Assembly (NCBI GenBank): GCA_964504285.1 | Contig: CAZDDZ010000001.1 | Coordinates: 62,001 to 126,000, forward strand | Source: Pseudoflavonifractor sp964504285 | Lineage (GTDB): Bacteria; Bacillota; Clostridia; Oscillospirales; Oscillospiraceae | Reading direction: 5' to 3' | DNA length: 64,000 nucleotides | Part shown: one piece after another, positions 25,372 to 33,778 of the stretch | Numbering within the stretch: position 1 is the stretch's first letter | Layout: each line of letters opens with the position of its first letter | Translations under genes and position numbers: made by a program | Notes under the pieces: generated by a model | What the model was told of the DNA's origin: nothing | The model's input: only the letters and a program-made list of their open reading frames with translations | The model's database searches: none

Positions 25372-27861
25372 ATGCTGACAAAAGAACAGGAGCTCCGCTT
25401 TTGCAAGGCACGTCGTGCCGCCATCGAGCTGGACTACATAAAACTAAACCCCGAGCAGCGCAAGGCCGTTCTGGCAACTGAGGGGCCGCTTCTTCTGCTG
25501 GCCGGTGCGGGCAGCGGCAAAACCACTGTGCTCATTAGCCGTATTGCCAATCTGGTGAAGTATGGCCGTGGGTCGGACGGTGACGAGGTACCGTCTTATA
25601 TCACCGGGGATGACATAACCTTTTTAGAGGATTATGTTCGTGCTGCGGGGAAGGAGGGCGAAAAGGCTCGTCAGGAGGACTTATGTAAGTTGGACCCCGC
25701 CGCTCCTTGGACGATTATCGCCATTACCTTTACAAACAAGGCGGCGGGAGAACTGAAGGAGCGCCTGGAGCGGATGCTGGGTCCCGCCGCCAACGACGTC
25801 TGGGCCTCCACCTTTCACTCGGCCTGCGTGCGTATGCTCCGGCGGGACATTGAGCGGCTGGGTTTTTCCAGCTCTTTTACCATCTACGACAGCTCGGATG
25901 CCGAACGGGTGGTCAAGGACATTATCAAGGACTTTAACTTGGATGATAAACAGTTCCCGGCCAGAAGTCTACTGGGCTACATCTCTCGGGCCAAGGATGC
26001 CATGAAAATGGGTGCGGACTATGTGGCCGAGTGCGACAAGGCGGGGGACTTCCGCCTGCAAAAAATTGCCAAGGTCTACGCTGAGTACGAGCGGCGGCTA
26101 AAGGATGCCAACGCCCTGGACTTTGACGACATCATTCTGCACACCGTCCGCCTCTTGCAGGGGTTTGAGGAGGTGCGGAGCTACTATCAGCGTAAATTTA
26201 AGTACGTCCTTATTGACGAGTATCAGGACACCAATAATTTGCAGTATTTATTGGCCTCGCTGCTGGCGGGAGGGTATGAAAACATCTGCGTAGTGGGTGA
26301 CGACGACCAGTCCATCTACCGTTTCCGGGGTGCTACCATCGAGAATATCCTCTCTTTCGAGAGCCAGTACAAGGGCGCGCGGGTGATTCGTCTGGAGCAG
26401 AACTATCGCTCCACCAAGAATATTCTGGAGGCCAGCAACGCCGTCATTAAGAACAATCAAGGACGCAAGGGAAAAGCCTTGTGGACAGAGCATATCGAAG
26501 GTGACAAGGTACAATGCTATACAGCGATGAACGAGAATGACGAGGCGCAGTTTGTCGCCATTCAAATCATGGGCAACTTCGGCCAGGGGCACAAGTGGAA
26601 GGAGCACGCCGTGCTCTACCGCATGAACGCCCAGTCCAACCAGATGGAAATTGCCTTTAAGCGCAACGGCATCCCCTACCGTATCATCGGCGGTACCCGG
26701 TTCTTTGACCGCGCAGAGGTAAAGGACATGCTGGCCTATCTCTGTGTGCTTAACAATCCCAACGACGACCTGCGCCTGAGTCGTATCATCAATAATCCCC
26801 CCCGGGGTATCGGCGCCACCACCATTGAGCGGGCCCAGGCTATCGCCGCCCGGGAGGGCAAGAGCCTATGGGAAGTCGTGCGTATGCCCATGCTCTACCC
26901 TGAACTGCAAAAGGCGGGTGCAAAGCTAAGCTCCTTTACAGCCATGATGGACGAGCTGACCGCCCTTCTAGGTGAATTGTCCCTGCCGGATTTCTATGAA
27001 GAAATGGTTGCTCGCACGGGCTATGGTGTAATGCTGGAGCAGAAGAACACCATTGAGGATAGAACCCGCCTGGAGAACGTGCGGGAGCTGCTTACCAGCA
27101 TCAGCGGCTATCTGGAAAATGCCACAGAGCCAAGCCTTTCCGGATTTCTGGATGAAATTGCCCTCTACACTGATTTGGACAACCACGACCCCAACGAGGA
27201 TTGCGTTGTCATGATGACCATGCACTCAGCGAAAGGGCTGGAATTCCCCACCGTCTTTGTGGTGGGCGTGGAGGAGGGGATTTTCCCCGGTATCCGCGCC
27301 ATCGGCGAGGCTGAGGAGATGGAGGAGGAGCGGCGGCTATGCTATGTGGCCATGACGAGAGCCAAGGAGCGGCTCTATATGACCTGCGCCGCCCAGCGAA
27401 TGCTATTTGGCCGCACCAGCAATAACCGTCCCTCCCGCTTTGTAGGGGAGATTCCCCCTGAGCTTGTGGAGAAGTCCGGCCGCAGCTATTTAAGCGAAAA
27501 TACTGATTTTGACAGCGGCTGGCGGCCGACGGAATCCCTTCAGGCCGAAAGAAAACCCGCCCCCACCGGCAGTTACCGGGGTGGCGGGTATGACAGAGGC
27601 TATTCTGCCGGCGCTTCCGCGCCCAGATCGGCGGCGAGCAGACCGTCCCCGGCTTCGCCGGGGGTGAAGTCCGCGGCTGCGAGTATCTCTCTGCCCGAGT
27701 ACCAGAAGGGTGATATGGTCACACACAAGGCCTTTGGCAAGGGTATGGTAATTTCGGTGCAAAGGATGGGCGGCGATGCTCTGATTGAGATTGCCTTTGA
27801 CAACGTGGGTACCAAGCGGCTGATGCTCAAGTCGGCGGCGGCTCACATGAGCAAGGGGTAG
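25372..27861 (+). CDS. pcrA: ATP-dependent DNA helicase PcrA/UvrD
   Basis: This superfamily 1A helicase for DNA repair and replication conflict removal is 829 residues. The Q-motif region is LNPEQRKAVLATEGPLLLLAGAGSGKTTVL (P-loop about 45-51), motif II VLIDEYQDTNNLQY, motif III VVGDDDQSIYRFRGA and motif VI VAMTRAKERLYMT. A short insert after the P-loop (about residues 66-105, charged) is longer than in Bacillus PcrA. The C-terminal DYQ-less Tudor-like segment (about 780-825, YQKGDMVTHKAFGKGMVISV) can bind RNA polymerase. The TAG stop is the first codon-sized end of a family B element. Confidence 0.95.
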   Translation: MLTKEQELRFCKARRAAIELDYIKLNPEQRKAVLATEGPLLLLAGAGSGKTTVLISRIANLVKYGRGSDGDEVPSYITGDDITFLEDYVRAAGKEGEKARQEDLCKLDPAAPWTIIAITFTNKAAGELKERLERMLGPAANDVWASTFHSACVRMLRRDIERLGFSSSFTIYDSSDAERVVKDIIKDFNLDDKQFPARSLLGYISRAKDAMKMGADYVAECDKAGDFRLQKIAKVYAEYERRLKDANALDFDDIILHTVRLLQGFEEVRSYYQRKFKYVLIDEYQDTNNLQYLLASLLAGGYENICVVGDDDQSIYRFRGATIENILSFESQYKGARVIRLEQNYRSTKNILEASNAVIKNNQGRKGKALWTEHIEGDKVQCYTAMNENDEAQFVAIQIMGNFGQGHKWKEHAVLYRMNAQSNQMEIAFKRNGIPYRIIGGTRFFDRAEVKDMLAYLCVLNNPNDDLRLSRIINNPPRGIGATTIERAQAIAAREGKSLWEVVRMPMLYPELQKAGAKLSSFTAMMDELTALLGELSLPDFYEEMVARTGYGVMLEQKNTIEDRTRLENVRELLTSISGYLENATEPSLSGFLDEIALYTDLDNHDPNEDCVVMMTMHSAKGLEFPTVFVVGVEEGIFPGIRAIGEAEEMEEERRLCYVAMTRAKERLYMTCAAQRMLFGRTSNNRPSRFVGEIPPELVEKSGRSYLSENTDFDSGWRPTESLQAERKPAPTGSYRGGGYDRGYSAGASAPRSAASRPSPASPGVKSAAASISLPEYQKGDMVTHKAFGKGMVISVQRMGGDALIEIAFDNVGTKRLMLKSAAAHMSKG

Positions 27862-28133
27862 CCTGACCGATGTAATCCAAACCCGCCCCAGAGCGTGATT
27901 TTCCGCGTCTGGGCGTGTTATCCTCCTCACCTTACGGCAAGTAAGGCTTCGTCTTCTGTCTTCACAGCCACGGGAAATCAGGCTCTGGGGTGCTACGCAG
28001 TCCAACAGGAGCAAATTTTTGTCAGCGCAAAGAAAAAGATGCAGGGAATACTGACGTATTGCCAAGTCTTTTTCTGCGGCGCTGGCGGAAATTTGCCCAG
28101 TTGGACCGGGTTCGGATTACACTGGTCAGGCTA
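27859..28133 (+). mobile_element. Short inverted-repeat element, family B
   Basis: This 275-bp non-coding element has inverted ends TAGCCTGACC...GGTCAGGCTA (about 21 of the outer 24 bases match). Inside are two imperfect palindromes: one built on GCCCCAGAGC/GCTCTGGGG and one on GTCCAAC/GTTGGAC. The second has a core where AGAAAAAG (28031-28038) pairs with CTTTTTCT (28068-28075) and AATAC (28047-28051) with GTATT (28056-28060) around TGAC. Its first three bases are the pcrA stop codon. No protein is encoded. Confidence 0.85.
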
Positions 28134-28152
28134 GGCTGACCGGTGTTACTCC
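28132..28152 (+). repeat. Extra family B end sequence
   Basis: Directly after the full element, TAGGCTGACCGGTGTTACTCC-like sequence repeats the left end with a few changes (about 17 of 21). It looks like the remnant of a second copy, and ends where the HAD hydrolase stop codon begins. Confidence 0.5.
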
Positions 28153-28779
28153 TCACCCCAGCAGTTCCTCAAAGCTCCTAATGTACCGGTCGCAGGTTTG
28201 CCGCATGTCACCTTCGTACCTGCGGTAGAAGTGATCGTAAACCCCTACCACCGTCATGCCTACGGATTTGGCCGCGGCGCAGTTGGCAGGAGCGTCCTCG
28301 TAAAAGGTGCAGTCGGCGGGAGAGACCCCCAGCAGGGCGGCGGCGTGGGGGTAGACCTCAGGATTCCGCTTTTCCATAGCTAACTCCTGGGCAAAGATGA
28401 CCTGCTCGAAATACCGTCCCAAGCCATAGCGGCTCAGGACGGTACGGCAGAGCTCGGGCACGCAGGCGGTGAGCATGGACATGCGCTCCCCGGTGGCATG
28501 GCATTGCGCCAAGAATTCCGCGGCGCCCGGTTTGAGGGCGACCTTGCGGTAGGCCGCGCGAGCCGAAGCCATCCACTCGTCCATGATTTCCTGCGGGGTC
28601 ATGTCCAGATGATAGTAGTCCTTGGTGAACTGCGCCGCCACGGGAAAGATGGAGTGACCTACGGTGTGGGCGTATTCCTCGGTGGATTGCAGGCCGCGGC
28701 GGCTTAAAAAGGCGAGGTCAATCTCCTCCCAAAGACCGTTGGAGTCACTGAGGGTGCCATCTAAATCAAATAAAATCAC
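28153..28779 (-). CDS. HAD-superfamily hydrolase (phosphoglycolate phosphatase/beta-PGM-like)
   Basis: This cytosolic phosphatase of 208 residues belongs to HAD subfamily IA. The nucleophile motif is FDLDGTLSDSNG at the very N-terminus, the cap domain spans about 15-80, motif II is SMLTACVPELC, motif III KRNPEVYPHAAALLG and motif IV FYEDAPANCAAAK. The substrate cannot be predicted. The GTG start overlaps the end of the methyladenine glycosylase gene by 4 bp, so the two are coupled. A role in nucleotide or sugar-phosphate clean-up is possible. Confidence 0.88.
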   Translation of the reverse strand: MILFDLDGTLSDSNGLWEEIDLAFLSRRGLQSTEEYAHTVGHSIFPVAAQFTKDYYHLDMTPQEIMDEWMASARAAYRKVALKPGAAEFLAQCHATGERMSMLTACVPELCRTVLSRYGLGRYFEQVIFAQELAMEKRNPEVYPHAAALLGVSPADCTFYEDAPANCAAAKSVGMTVVGVYDHFYRRYEGDMRQTCDRYIRSFEELLG

Positions 28780-29363
28780 AAGTAAAACCTCCAGGGAAAG
28801 TCTGCTGCTTCCTCCGCGTAGTCAATGTTGATGCGCTTTCCTGTGTGAATCTGTCCGGCGGGCCTGCCTCCGTCCCAGACAAAAAGCTCGTCCCCGGTAA
28901 GGTCCAGGCCGTTTTCTGATCTGGTGAGGGAAAGGCCTTTACAGAGCTTGCCCGGGCCGTTCATAAAGTTCTTGCGCTGATAGGCCGTCATTTCTGCTGC
29001 CGAGCATCCAAAGCGGTTTTGAGCAATCAGGTCGGTGCATTCCGCCGTTGGTACACCGGCTCGAATGAGTACGGCGCAAGGCTCGCCCTCGGCCTCGGTG
29101 ACAAAATTCAGGCAGTCGTACATGCCGTATATGAGGTAGATATACGAAGTGCCGGGGGGCGCAAAGAGGGTTTCGGTGCGTGGCGTGCGCTTGTAGCCAT
29201 AGGCGTGGCACGCCTTGTCCTCCCGTCCGATATACCCTTCGGTCTCTGTAATACGGCAGACCAGGGGGACGCCGTCTTTCATCCGAACGAGATATTTGCC
29301 CAGTAAGTCACGGGCTACGGTTAATGTATCTTGTTTGTAAAAATCCCGCCCTAGCTTTGACAT
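28776..29363 (-). CDS. DNA-3-methyladenine glycosylase (AAG/MPG family)
   Basis: This base-excision enzyme of 195 residues removes alkylated purines and hypoxanthine. ARDLLGKYLVRMKDGVPLVCRITETEGYIGREDKACHAYG includes the catalytic Glu region, PPGTSYIYLIYGMYDCLNFVT is the intercalating/active-site segment and NFMNGPGKLCKGLSLT the C-terminal hallmark. The length is normal for bacterial AAG. It is the first gene of a two-gene unit with the HAD hydrolase and is divergent from the EamA transporter gene. Confidence 0.95.
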   Translation of the reverse strand: MSKLGRDFYKQDTLTVARDLLGKYLVRMKDGVPLVCRITETEGYIGREDKACHAYGYKRTPRTETLFAPPGTSYIYLIYGMYDCLNFVTEAEGEPCAVLIRAGVPTAECTDLIAQNRFGCSAAEMTAYQRKNFMNGPGKLCKGLSLTRSENGLDLTGDELFVWDGGRPAGQIHTGKRINIDYAEEAADFPWRFYL

Positions 29364-29418
29364 TTAACCACCTCGAAAATTTGTTCTATATTATCATACC
29401 GAAGGAGCCCCGTCAACC

Positions 29419-30297
29419 ATGAATGAGAACACCCTGAAAAAAATAGCCAGTCCGCTGATTATCCTCGCCACCATTATCTGGGGCTCTACCTTTGTCATTA
29501 TGAAAAACACGCTGGACAGCGTGCCTACCTTCTACCTGCTGGCCTTTCGCTTTACCACGGCCGCGGTAATTTTGGGACTGATTTTCTGGAAGAAATGGAA
29601 GCTGCTGGACAAGGGCTACCTCATTGGCGGCACCGTCATGGGTGTGTTCCTCTTTGCGGCGTACAGCGTGCAGACCTTTGGGCTTAACATGACTACCCCG
29701 GGTAAAAATGCCTTTCTGACGGCAGTTTACTGCGTTATTGTACCCTTCCTCTACTGGATGATTACCAGGCGCGCCCCCGATAAGTATAACCTGGCGGCGG
29801 CGCTCTTGTGCATTACCGGCGTAGGTTTGGTGTCCCTCTCGGGAGGGCTTTCCATCAATTTCGGTGATGTACTTACTCTCATCGGCGGCTTTATTTACGC
29901 CTGCCATATTGTGGCGGTGGCGAAGTTTGCCCAGGGAAAGGATGTATTCTTGCTCACCACCATTCAGTTTGCCGTTACGGCTATCCTGGCTTGGGGCGGG
30001 GCGCTGCTGTTTGAGCAATTTCCCACTAATGTCTCGGGCAGCGCCATGGGCGGTCTGCTATATTTGGCTGTTGCCGCCACCGCCGGGGCGCTGCTATTCC
30101 AGAACGTGGGGCAGAAGTATACAGCACCCGCCACGGCTGCGGTGCTCCTGGCGCTGGAGGCTCCCTTTGGCGTGGCCTTCTCCATCCTTGCCGGCAGCGA
30201 AACGCTGACGGGGGCCATGTCTGTGGGTTTTGTGCTTATATTCCTGGCCATTATCTGCTCAGAGACTAAGTTTGCCTTTTTGCGGCGCGGGAAATAG
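29419..30297 (+). CDS. DMT-superfamily transporter (EamA)
   Basis: This membrane exporter/importer of 292 residues has ten predicted helices made of two EamA repeats (about 10-140 and 150-285). TIIWGSTFVIMKN near the N-terminus and the repeat end VLLALEAPFGVAFSILAGSETLTGAMSVGFVLIF are typical. The substrate is unknown; relatives move amino acids or other metabolites. It stands as a single gene between the divergent glycosylase unit and the valS T-box promoter. Confidence 0.9.
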   Translation: MNENTLKKIASPLIILATIIWGSTFVIMKNTLDSVPTFYLLAFRFTTAAVILGLIFWKKWKLLDKGYLIGGTVMGVFLFAAYSVQTFGLNMTTPGKNAFLTAVYCVIVPFLYWMITRRAPDKYNLAAALLCITGVGLVSLSGGLSINFGDVLTLIGGFIYACHIVAVAKFAQGKDVFLLTTIQFAVTAILAWGGALLFEQFPTNVSGSAMGGLLYLAVAATAGALLFQNVGQKYTAPATAAVLLALEAPFGVAFSILAGSETLTGAMSVGFVLIFLAIICSETKFAFLRRGK

Positions 30298-30345
30298 TCT
30301 GCCGTGTGCCCACGTGCCCAATAAAGCTCCAAGTGTTTGTTTTTC

Positions 30346-30374
30346 TTGACATTTTGCGCCATAATGCATATACT
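30346..30374 (+). promoter_or_regulatory. Promoter of the valS T-box transcript
   Basis: TTGACA (30346-30351), a 17-bp spacer and TATACT (30369-30374), a near-consensus sigma-A promoter directly upstream of the T-box leader. Confidence 0.85.
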
Positions 30375-30394
30375 ATAAGCGCTATATTGTAAAA

Positions 30395-30672
30395 GCCGTG
30401 ATGGGGATGAGTATACGCTGGTCAAGGTGCAGAGAGGAGCCGGTTTGGTGCAAGGCTCTCCGAGAAGGCGTGGAACGTGACCCCGGAGCTGTCATACTGA
30501 ATGGATGGCGCATATCTGCCCGTAGGAGGCAGTATATGTACCGCCCCCTGCGTAGGTAAGATCGGTAGCCCCCGTTACGGGCGTTGAGTGCGGGCGCATC
30601 GCGTCCGAATTCAGGTGGTACCACGGAGTTTAACTTCGCCCTGAAACCGAAAGGTTTCAGGGCGATTTTCAT
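30395..30672 (+). promoter_or_regulatory. T-box leader controlling valS
   Basis: This tRNA-sensing leader carries the T-box core AGGTGGTACCACGG at 30613-30626, which pairs with the uncharged tRNA acceptor end. The intrinsic terminator follows: a 13-bp stem at 30636-30648 and 30653-30665 with a GAAA loop, then TTTTCATTTT. In the stem I region AGTAT can pair with ATACT beside GTC (30491-30493), a valine codon and the likely specifier. When tRNA-Val is uncharged, antitermination allows valS expression. The T-box call is firm; the specifier position is inferred. Confidence 0.92.
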
Positions 30673-30693
30673 TTTAGACAGGAGTTGTAACCA

Positions 30694-33330
30694 ATGAACA
30701 AAGAGTTACCAAAAACCTATGAACCTCAGGAGGCTGAGGGACGCATTTATGAGATGTGGGAGAAGAACGGCTGTTTTGAGGGGCACCGTGATCCCAGCAA
30801 AAAGCCCTTCACCATTGTGATGCCCCCTCCCAACGTCACCGGCCAGCTTCACATGGGCCATGCCATGGACTGCACCTTGCAGGATATTCTGACCCGCTTT
30901 AAGCGTATGGAGGGGTATGCCGCCCTATGGGTACCCGGTACCGACCATGCAGGTATTGCCACCCAAATTAAGGTGGAGGAGGAGCTGCGCAAGAGTGAGG
31001 GGCTGACCCGCCACGACCTGGGCCGCGACAAGTTCCTGGAGCGCGTCTGGGACTGGAAGGAAAAGTACGGAGACCGCATCGTGGAGCAGCAGAAAAAGCT
31101 GGGCGCCTCCTGCGACTGGAGCCGCTCCCGCTTCACCATGGACGACGGCCTTTCCGCCGCCGTGCGCCATGTCTTTGTCTCACTGTACAACAAGGGACTG
31201 ATTTATAAGGGCAGCCGCATCATTAACTGGTGCCCCCACTGCACCACCGCCCTCTCTGACGCTGAGGTGGAGTACAAGGAGAAGCCCGGCCACTTCTGGC
31301 ACCTGAAGTACCCCATCAAGGGTGAGCCGGGGCGCTACGTCATCGTGGCCACCACCCGCCCCGAAACCATGCTGGGTGACACCGGCGTGGCGGTAAATCC
31401 CAATGACGAGCGCTACAAGGATCTGGTGGGCAAAACCTGTATTCTGCCCCTCATGGATAAGGAAATTCCCATTGTGGCTGACGACTATGTAGACCTTGAA
31501 TTTGGAACCGGCTGCGTGAAGATGACCCCTGCCCACGACCCCAACGACTTTGAGGTGGGTCTGCGCCACAATCTAGAGAGCGTCCGAGTGCTGGACGACA
31601 ACGGCAAAATCAACGAGAATGGCGGAAAGTACCAGGGGCTTGACCGCTATGAGGCCCGCAAGGTCATCATTGCCGATTTGGAGGCCCTGGGTCTTTTAGA
31701 GAAAATTGAGCCCCACACCCACAATGTGGGCACTTGCTACCGCTGCGGCACCGATGTGGAGCCCCTCATTTCCGCCCAGTGGTTTGTGAAGATGGAGCCT
31801 CTGGCAAAGGAAGCACTCCGGGTGGTGAGTGAAGGGGAGACGAAGTTCGTCCCCGACCGCTTTTCCAAAACCTACACCAACTGGATGGAAAATGTCCATG
31901 ATTGGTGCATTTCCCGTCAGCTTTGGTGGGGGCACCGCATTCCCGCCTGGACCTGCCCCGACTGCGGCAAGATGACCGTCAGCGAAACCGACCCCACGGT
32001 GTGCGCTCACTGCGGCGCTGAGAACATCCGGCAGGAGGACGATGTGCTGGATACCTGGTTCTCCTCTGCCCTCTGGCCCTTCTCCACCCTGGGCTGGCCC
32101 AATGAGGAGAGCGAGGACTTTAAGTACTTCTACCCCACCGACGTACTGGTCACCGGGTACGACATCATCTTCTTCTGGGTTGCCCGTATGATTTTCTCCG
32201 GCTGTGAGCACACGGGTAAAACCCCGTTTCATACCGTGTTTATCCACGGGCTGGTGCGGGACGATAAGGGGCGCAAGATGTCCAAGAGTTTGGGTAATGG
32301 CATTGACCCCCTGGAGATTGCCCAGCAGTACGGCGCAGACGCGCTGCGCTTTAATTTGGTCACCGGCAATTCTCCCGGCAACGATATGCGCTTCTACACC
32401 GAGCGGTGCGAGGCCATGCGCAACTTTGCCAATAAGATTTGGAACGCCAGCCGTTTCCTGATGATGAACCTGACCATTGACAAGTGCCGCCTGCCCGAAA
32501 AGCTGGAGCTGGAGGACAAGTGGATTCTCTCCAAGCTCAACTCCGCCATTCCCCAGATCACCGAGAACATGGATAAGTACGAGCTGGGTGTAGCTGCCCA
32601 GAAGGTGTACGACTTCATCTGGGACTCCTACTGCGACTGGTATATCGAGATGTGCAAGTCCCGTCTCCAGGGGGAGGATGAGGCCGCTAAGATTCAGGCA
32701 CAGCAGGTGCTCTGCTATGTCCTCACCGAAATGCTTAAGCTGCTGCACCCCTTTATGCCCTTTATTACCGAAGAGATTTGGCAGGCCCTGCCCCACGAGG
32801 GAGACTACCTCATGCTCCAGAAGTGGCCCGAGTACCGCTCCGACCTGTCCTTCCCCGAGGAGGAACGGGCCATGGAGCTGATTATGGAGGCTATCGGCGC
32901 GGTGCGCACCAGAAGAAGCGAAATGAACGTGCCCCCCTCCAAGCGTGCCCACCTTACCGTGGTCACCGAGCAGAAGACGGTCTTTGCGCTGGGCGTGCCC
33001 TTCCTCAAGCGCCTGGCCTACGCCGACGATGTCACCGTCACCGACACCGTGCCCGCCGACGCGGCAGCACAGGTCTCCGCTGTCACCCACGAGGCGCGGA
33101 TGTTCATGCCCATGAGCGATCTGGTTGACCTGACGAAGGAAAAGGCACGCATGGAAAAGGAGCTGGGCAAGACCCGCGCCGATCTGGCTGGTCTGGAGAG
33201 CAAGCTTCAAAATCCCGGCTTTGTGAACAAAGCACCTGCCAACGTGGTAGAGGCTGAGCGGGAGCGGGCTGAGAAGCTAAAAAGTCTAATTATCAAGCTA
33301 GAGGAGTCCATTGCGGCACTGTTTGCCTAA
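30694..33330 (+). CDS. valS: Valyl-tRNA synthetase
   Basis: This class I aminoacyl-tRNA synthetase of 878 residues charges tRNA-Val. The ATP-binding motif PPPNVTGQLHMGHAMD carries HMGH near residue 52, and the KMSKS loop is near 527. An editing domain (about 190-340), a zinc-like CPDCGK...CAHCG pair (about 425-446), the anticodon-binding domain and a C-terminal coiled coil (about 810-878, MEKELGKTRADLAGLESKL) are all present. It is transcribed from the T-box leader and ends at a strong terminator. The length is standard. Confidence 0.98.
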   Translation: MNKELPKTYEPQEAEGRIYEMWEKNGCFEGHRDPSKKPFTIVMPPPNVTGQLHMGHAMDCTLQDILTRFKRMEGYAALWVPGTDHAGIATQIKVEEELRKSEGLTRHDLGRDKFLERVWDWKEKYGDRIVEQQKKLGASCDWSRSRFTMDDGLSAAVRHVFVSLYNKGLIYKGSRIINWCPHCTTALSDAEVEYKEKPGHFWHLKYPIKGEPGRYVIVATTRPETMLGDTGVAVNPNDERYKDLVGKTCILPLMDKEIPIVADDYVDLEFGTGCVKMTPAHDPNDFEVGLRHNLESVRVLDDNGKINENGGKYQGLDRYEARKVIIADLEALGLLEKIEPHTHNVGTCYRCGTDVEPLISAQWFVKMEPLAKEALRVVSEGETKFVPDRFSKTYTNWMENVHDWCISRQLWWGHRIPAWTCPDCGKMTVSETDPTVCAHCGAENIRQEDDVLDTWFSSALWPFSTLGWPNEESEDFKYFYPTDVLVTGYDIIFFWVARMIFSGCEHTGKTPFHTVFIHGLVRDDKGRKMSKSLGNGIDPLEIAQQYGADALRFNLVTGNSPGNDMRFYTERCEAMRNFANKIWNASRFLMMNLTIDKCRLPEKLELEDKWILSKLNSAIPQITENMDKYELGVAAQKVYDFIWDSYCDWYIEMCKSRLQGEDEAAKIQAQQVLCYVLTEMLKLLHPFMPFITEEIWQALPHEGDYLMLQKWPEYRSDLSFPEEERAMELIMEAIGAVRTRRSEMNVPPSKRAHLTVVTEQKTVFALGVPFLKRLAYADDVTVTDTVPADAAAQVSAVTHEARMFMPMSDLVDLTKEKARMEKELGKTRADLAGLESKLQNPGFVNKAPANVVEAERERAEKLKSLIIKLEESIAALFA

Positions 33331-33358
33331 ATTGAATGACAACCGCCGCTCTCTTGCG

Positions 33359-33373
33359 TAGCCTGACCAGTGT
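33359..33373 (+). repeat. Isolated family B end fragment
   Basis: TAGCCTGACCAGTGT is identical over 15 bases to the reverse complement of the right end of the family B element at 27859-28133. No partner end is nearby, so it is probably a relic. Confidence 0.5.
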
Positions 33374-33378
33374 GGGAG

Positions 33379-33433
33379 GCGGGTAGATAAAAACAGGGCG
33401 CATCTTTGATGCGCCCTGTTTTTATCTACCCGC
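33379..33433. terminator. Terminator after valS
   Basis: A perfect 26-bp inverted repeat (33379-33404 with 33408-33433) around a TTT loop. The inner part, AGGGCGCATC and its complement flanked by AAAA and TTTT runs, works as an intrinsic terminator on either strand. Confidence 0.85.
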
Positions 33434-33778
33434 TTTTCTTTGCACCCTTTCGTAAAAACAAGGGAGGTTTCTTCTGCTGTCATGGATGCGTTCCGGAGGC
33501 ATTGTATGCAGGGTATTCATAGCCTGTTTTTTAAATCAATATAGGGCTATTTACAAAATATGCTTGATATTTGGGCACAATTAGAGTATGATGCTATGCT
33601 GTACAACAATATCAATTGCTATGGGTAAAAAGACGGATTTGTGTTGATTAGAGTTCCCTCCTTGTCAGGGATTGGGTACACACAAAAAATTTCTCTGCCT
33701 GTGGCAGAAAGCGGTCTTGACCGTTGCAATGATATGTATTTTGGGTTTCTACCATACTTTGATTAAGGAGGTGCGGTG
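33434..33778 (+). other. AT-rich intergenic region before the lipoprotein gene
   Basis: No coding sequence is supported in this 345-bp stretch, which is clearly more AT-rich than its neighbours. It holds a candidate promoter, TTGATA (33564-33569) with a 17-bp spacer and TATGAT (33587-33592), leaving a leader of about 180 nt. A small hairpin TCTGCC/GGCAGA and AAGGAGG at the end are the only other signals. Confidence 0.6.

Noticed and set aside
31696..33210. 504-codon open frame antisense to valS
   Set aside because: Shadow of the valS frame with no start signals; valS is certain.
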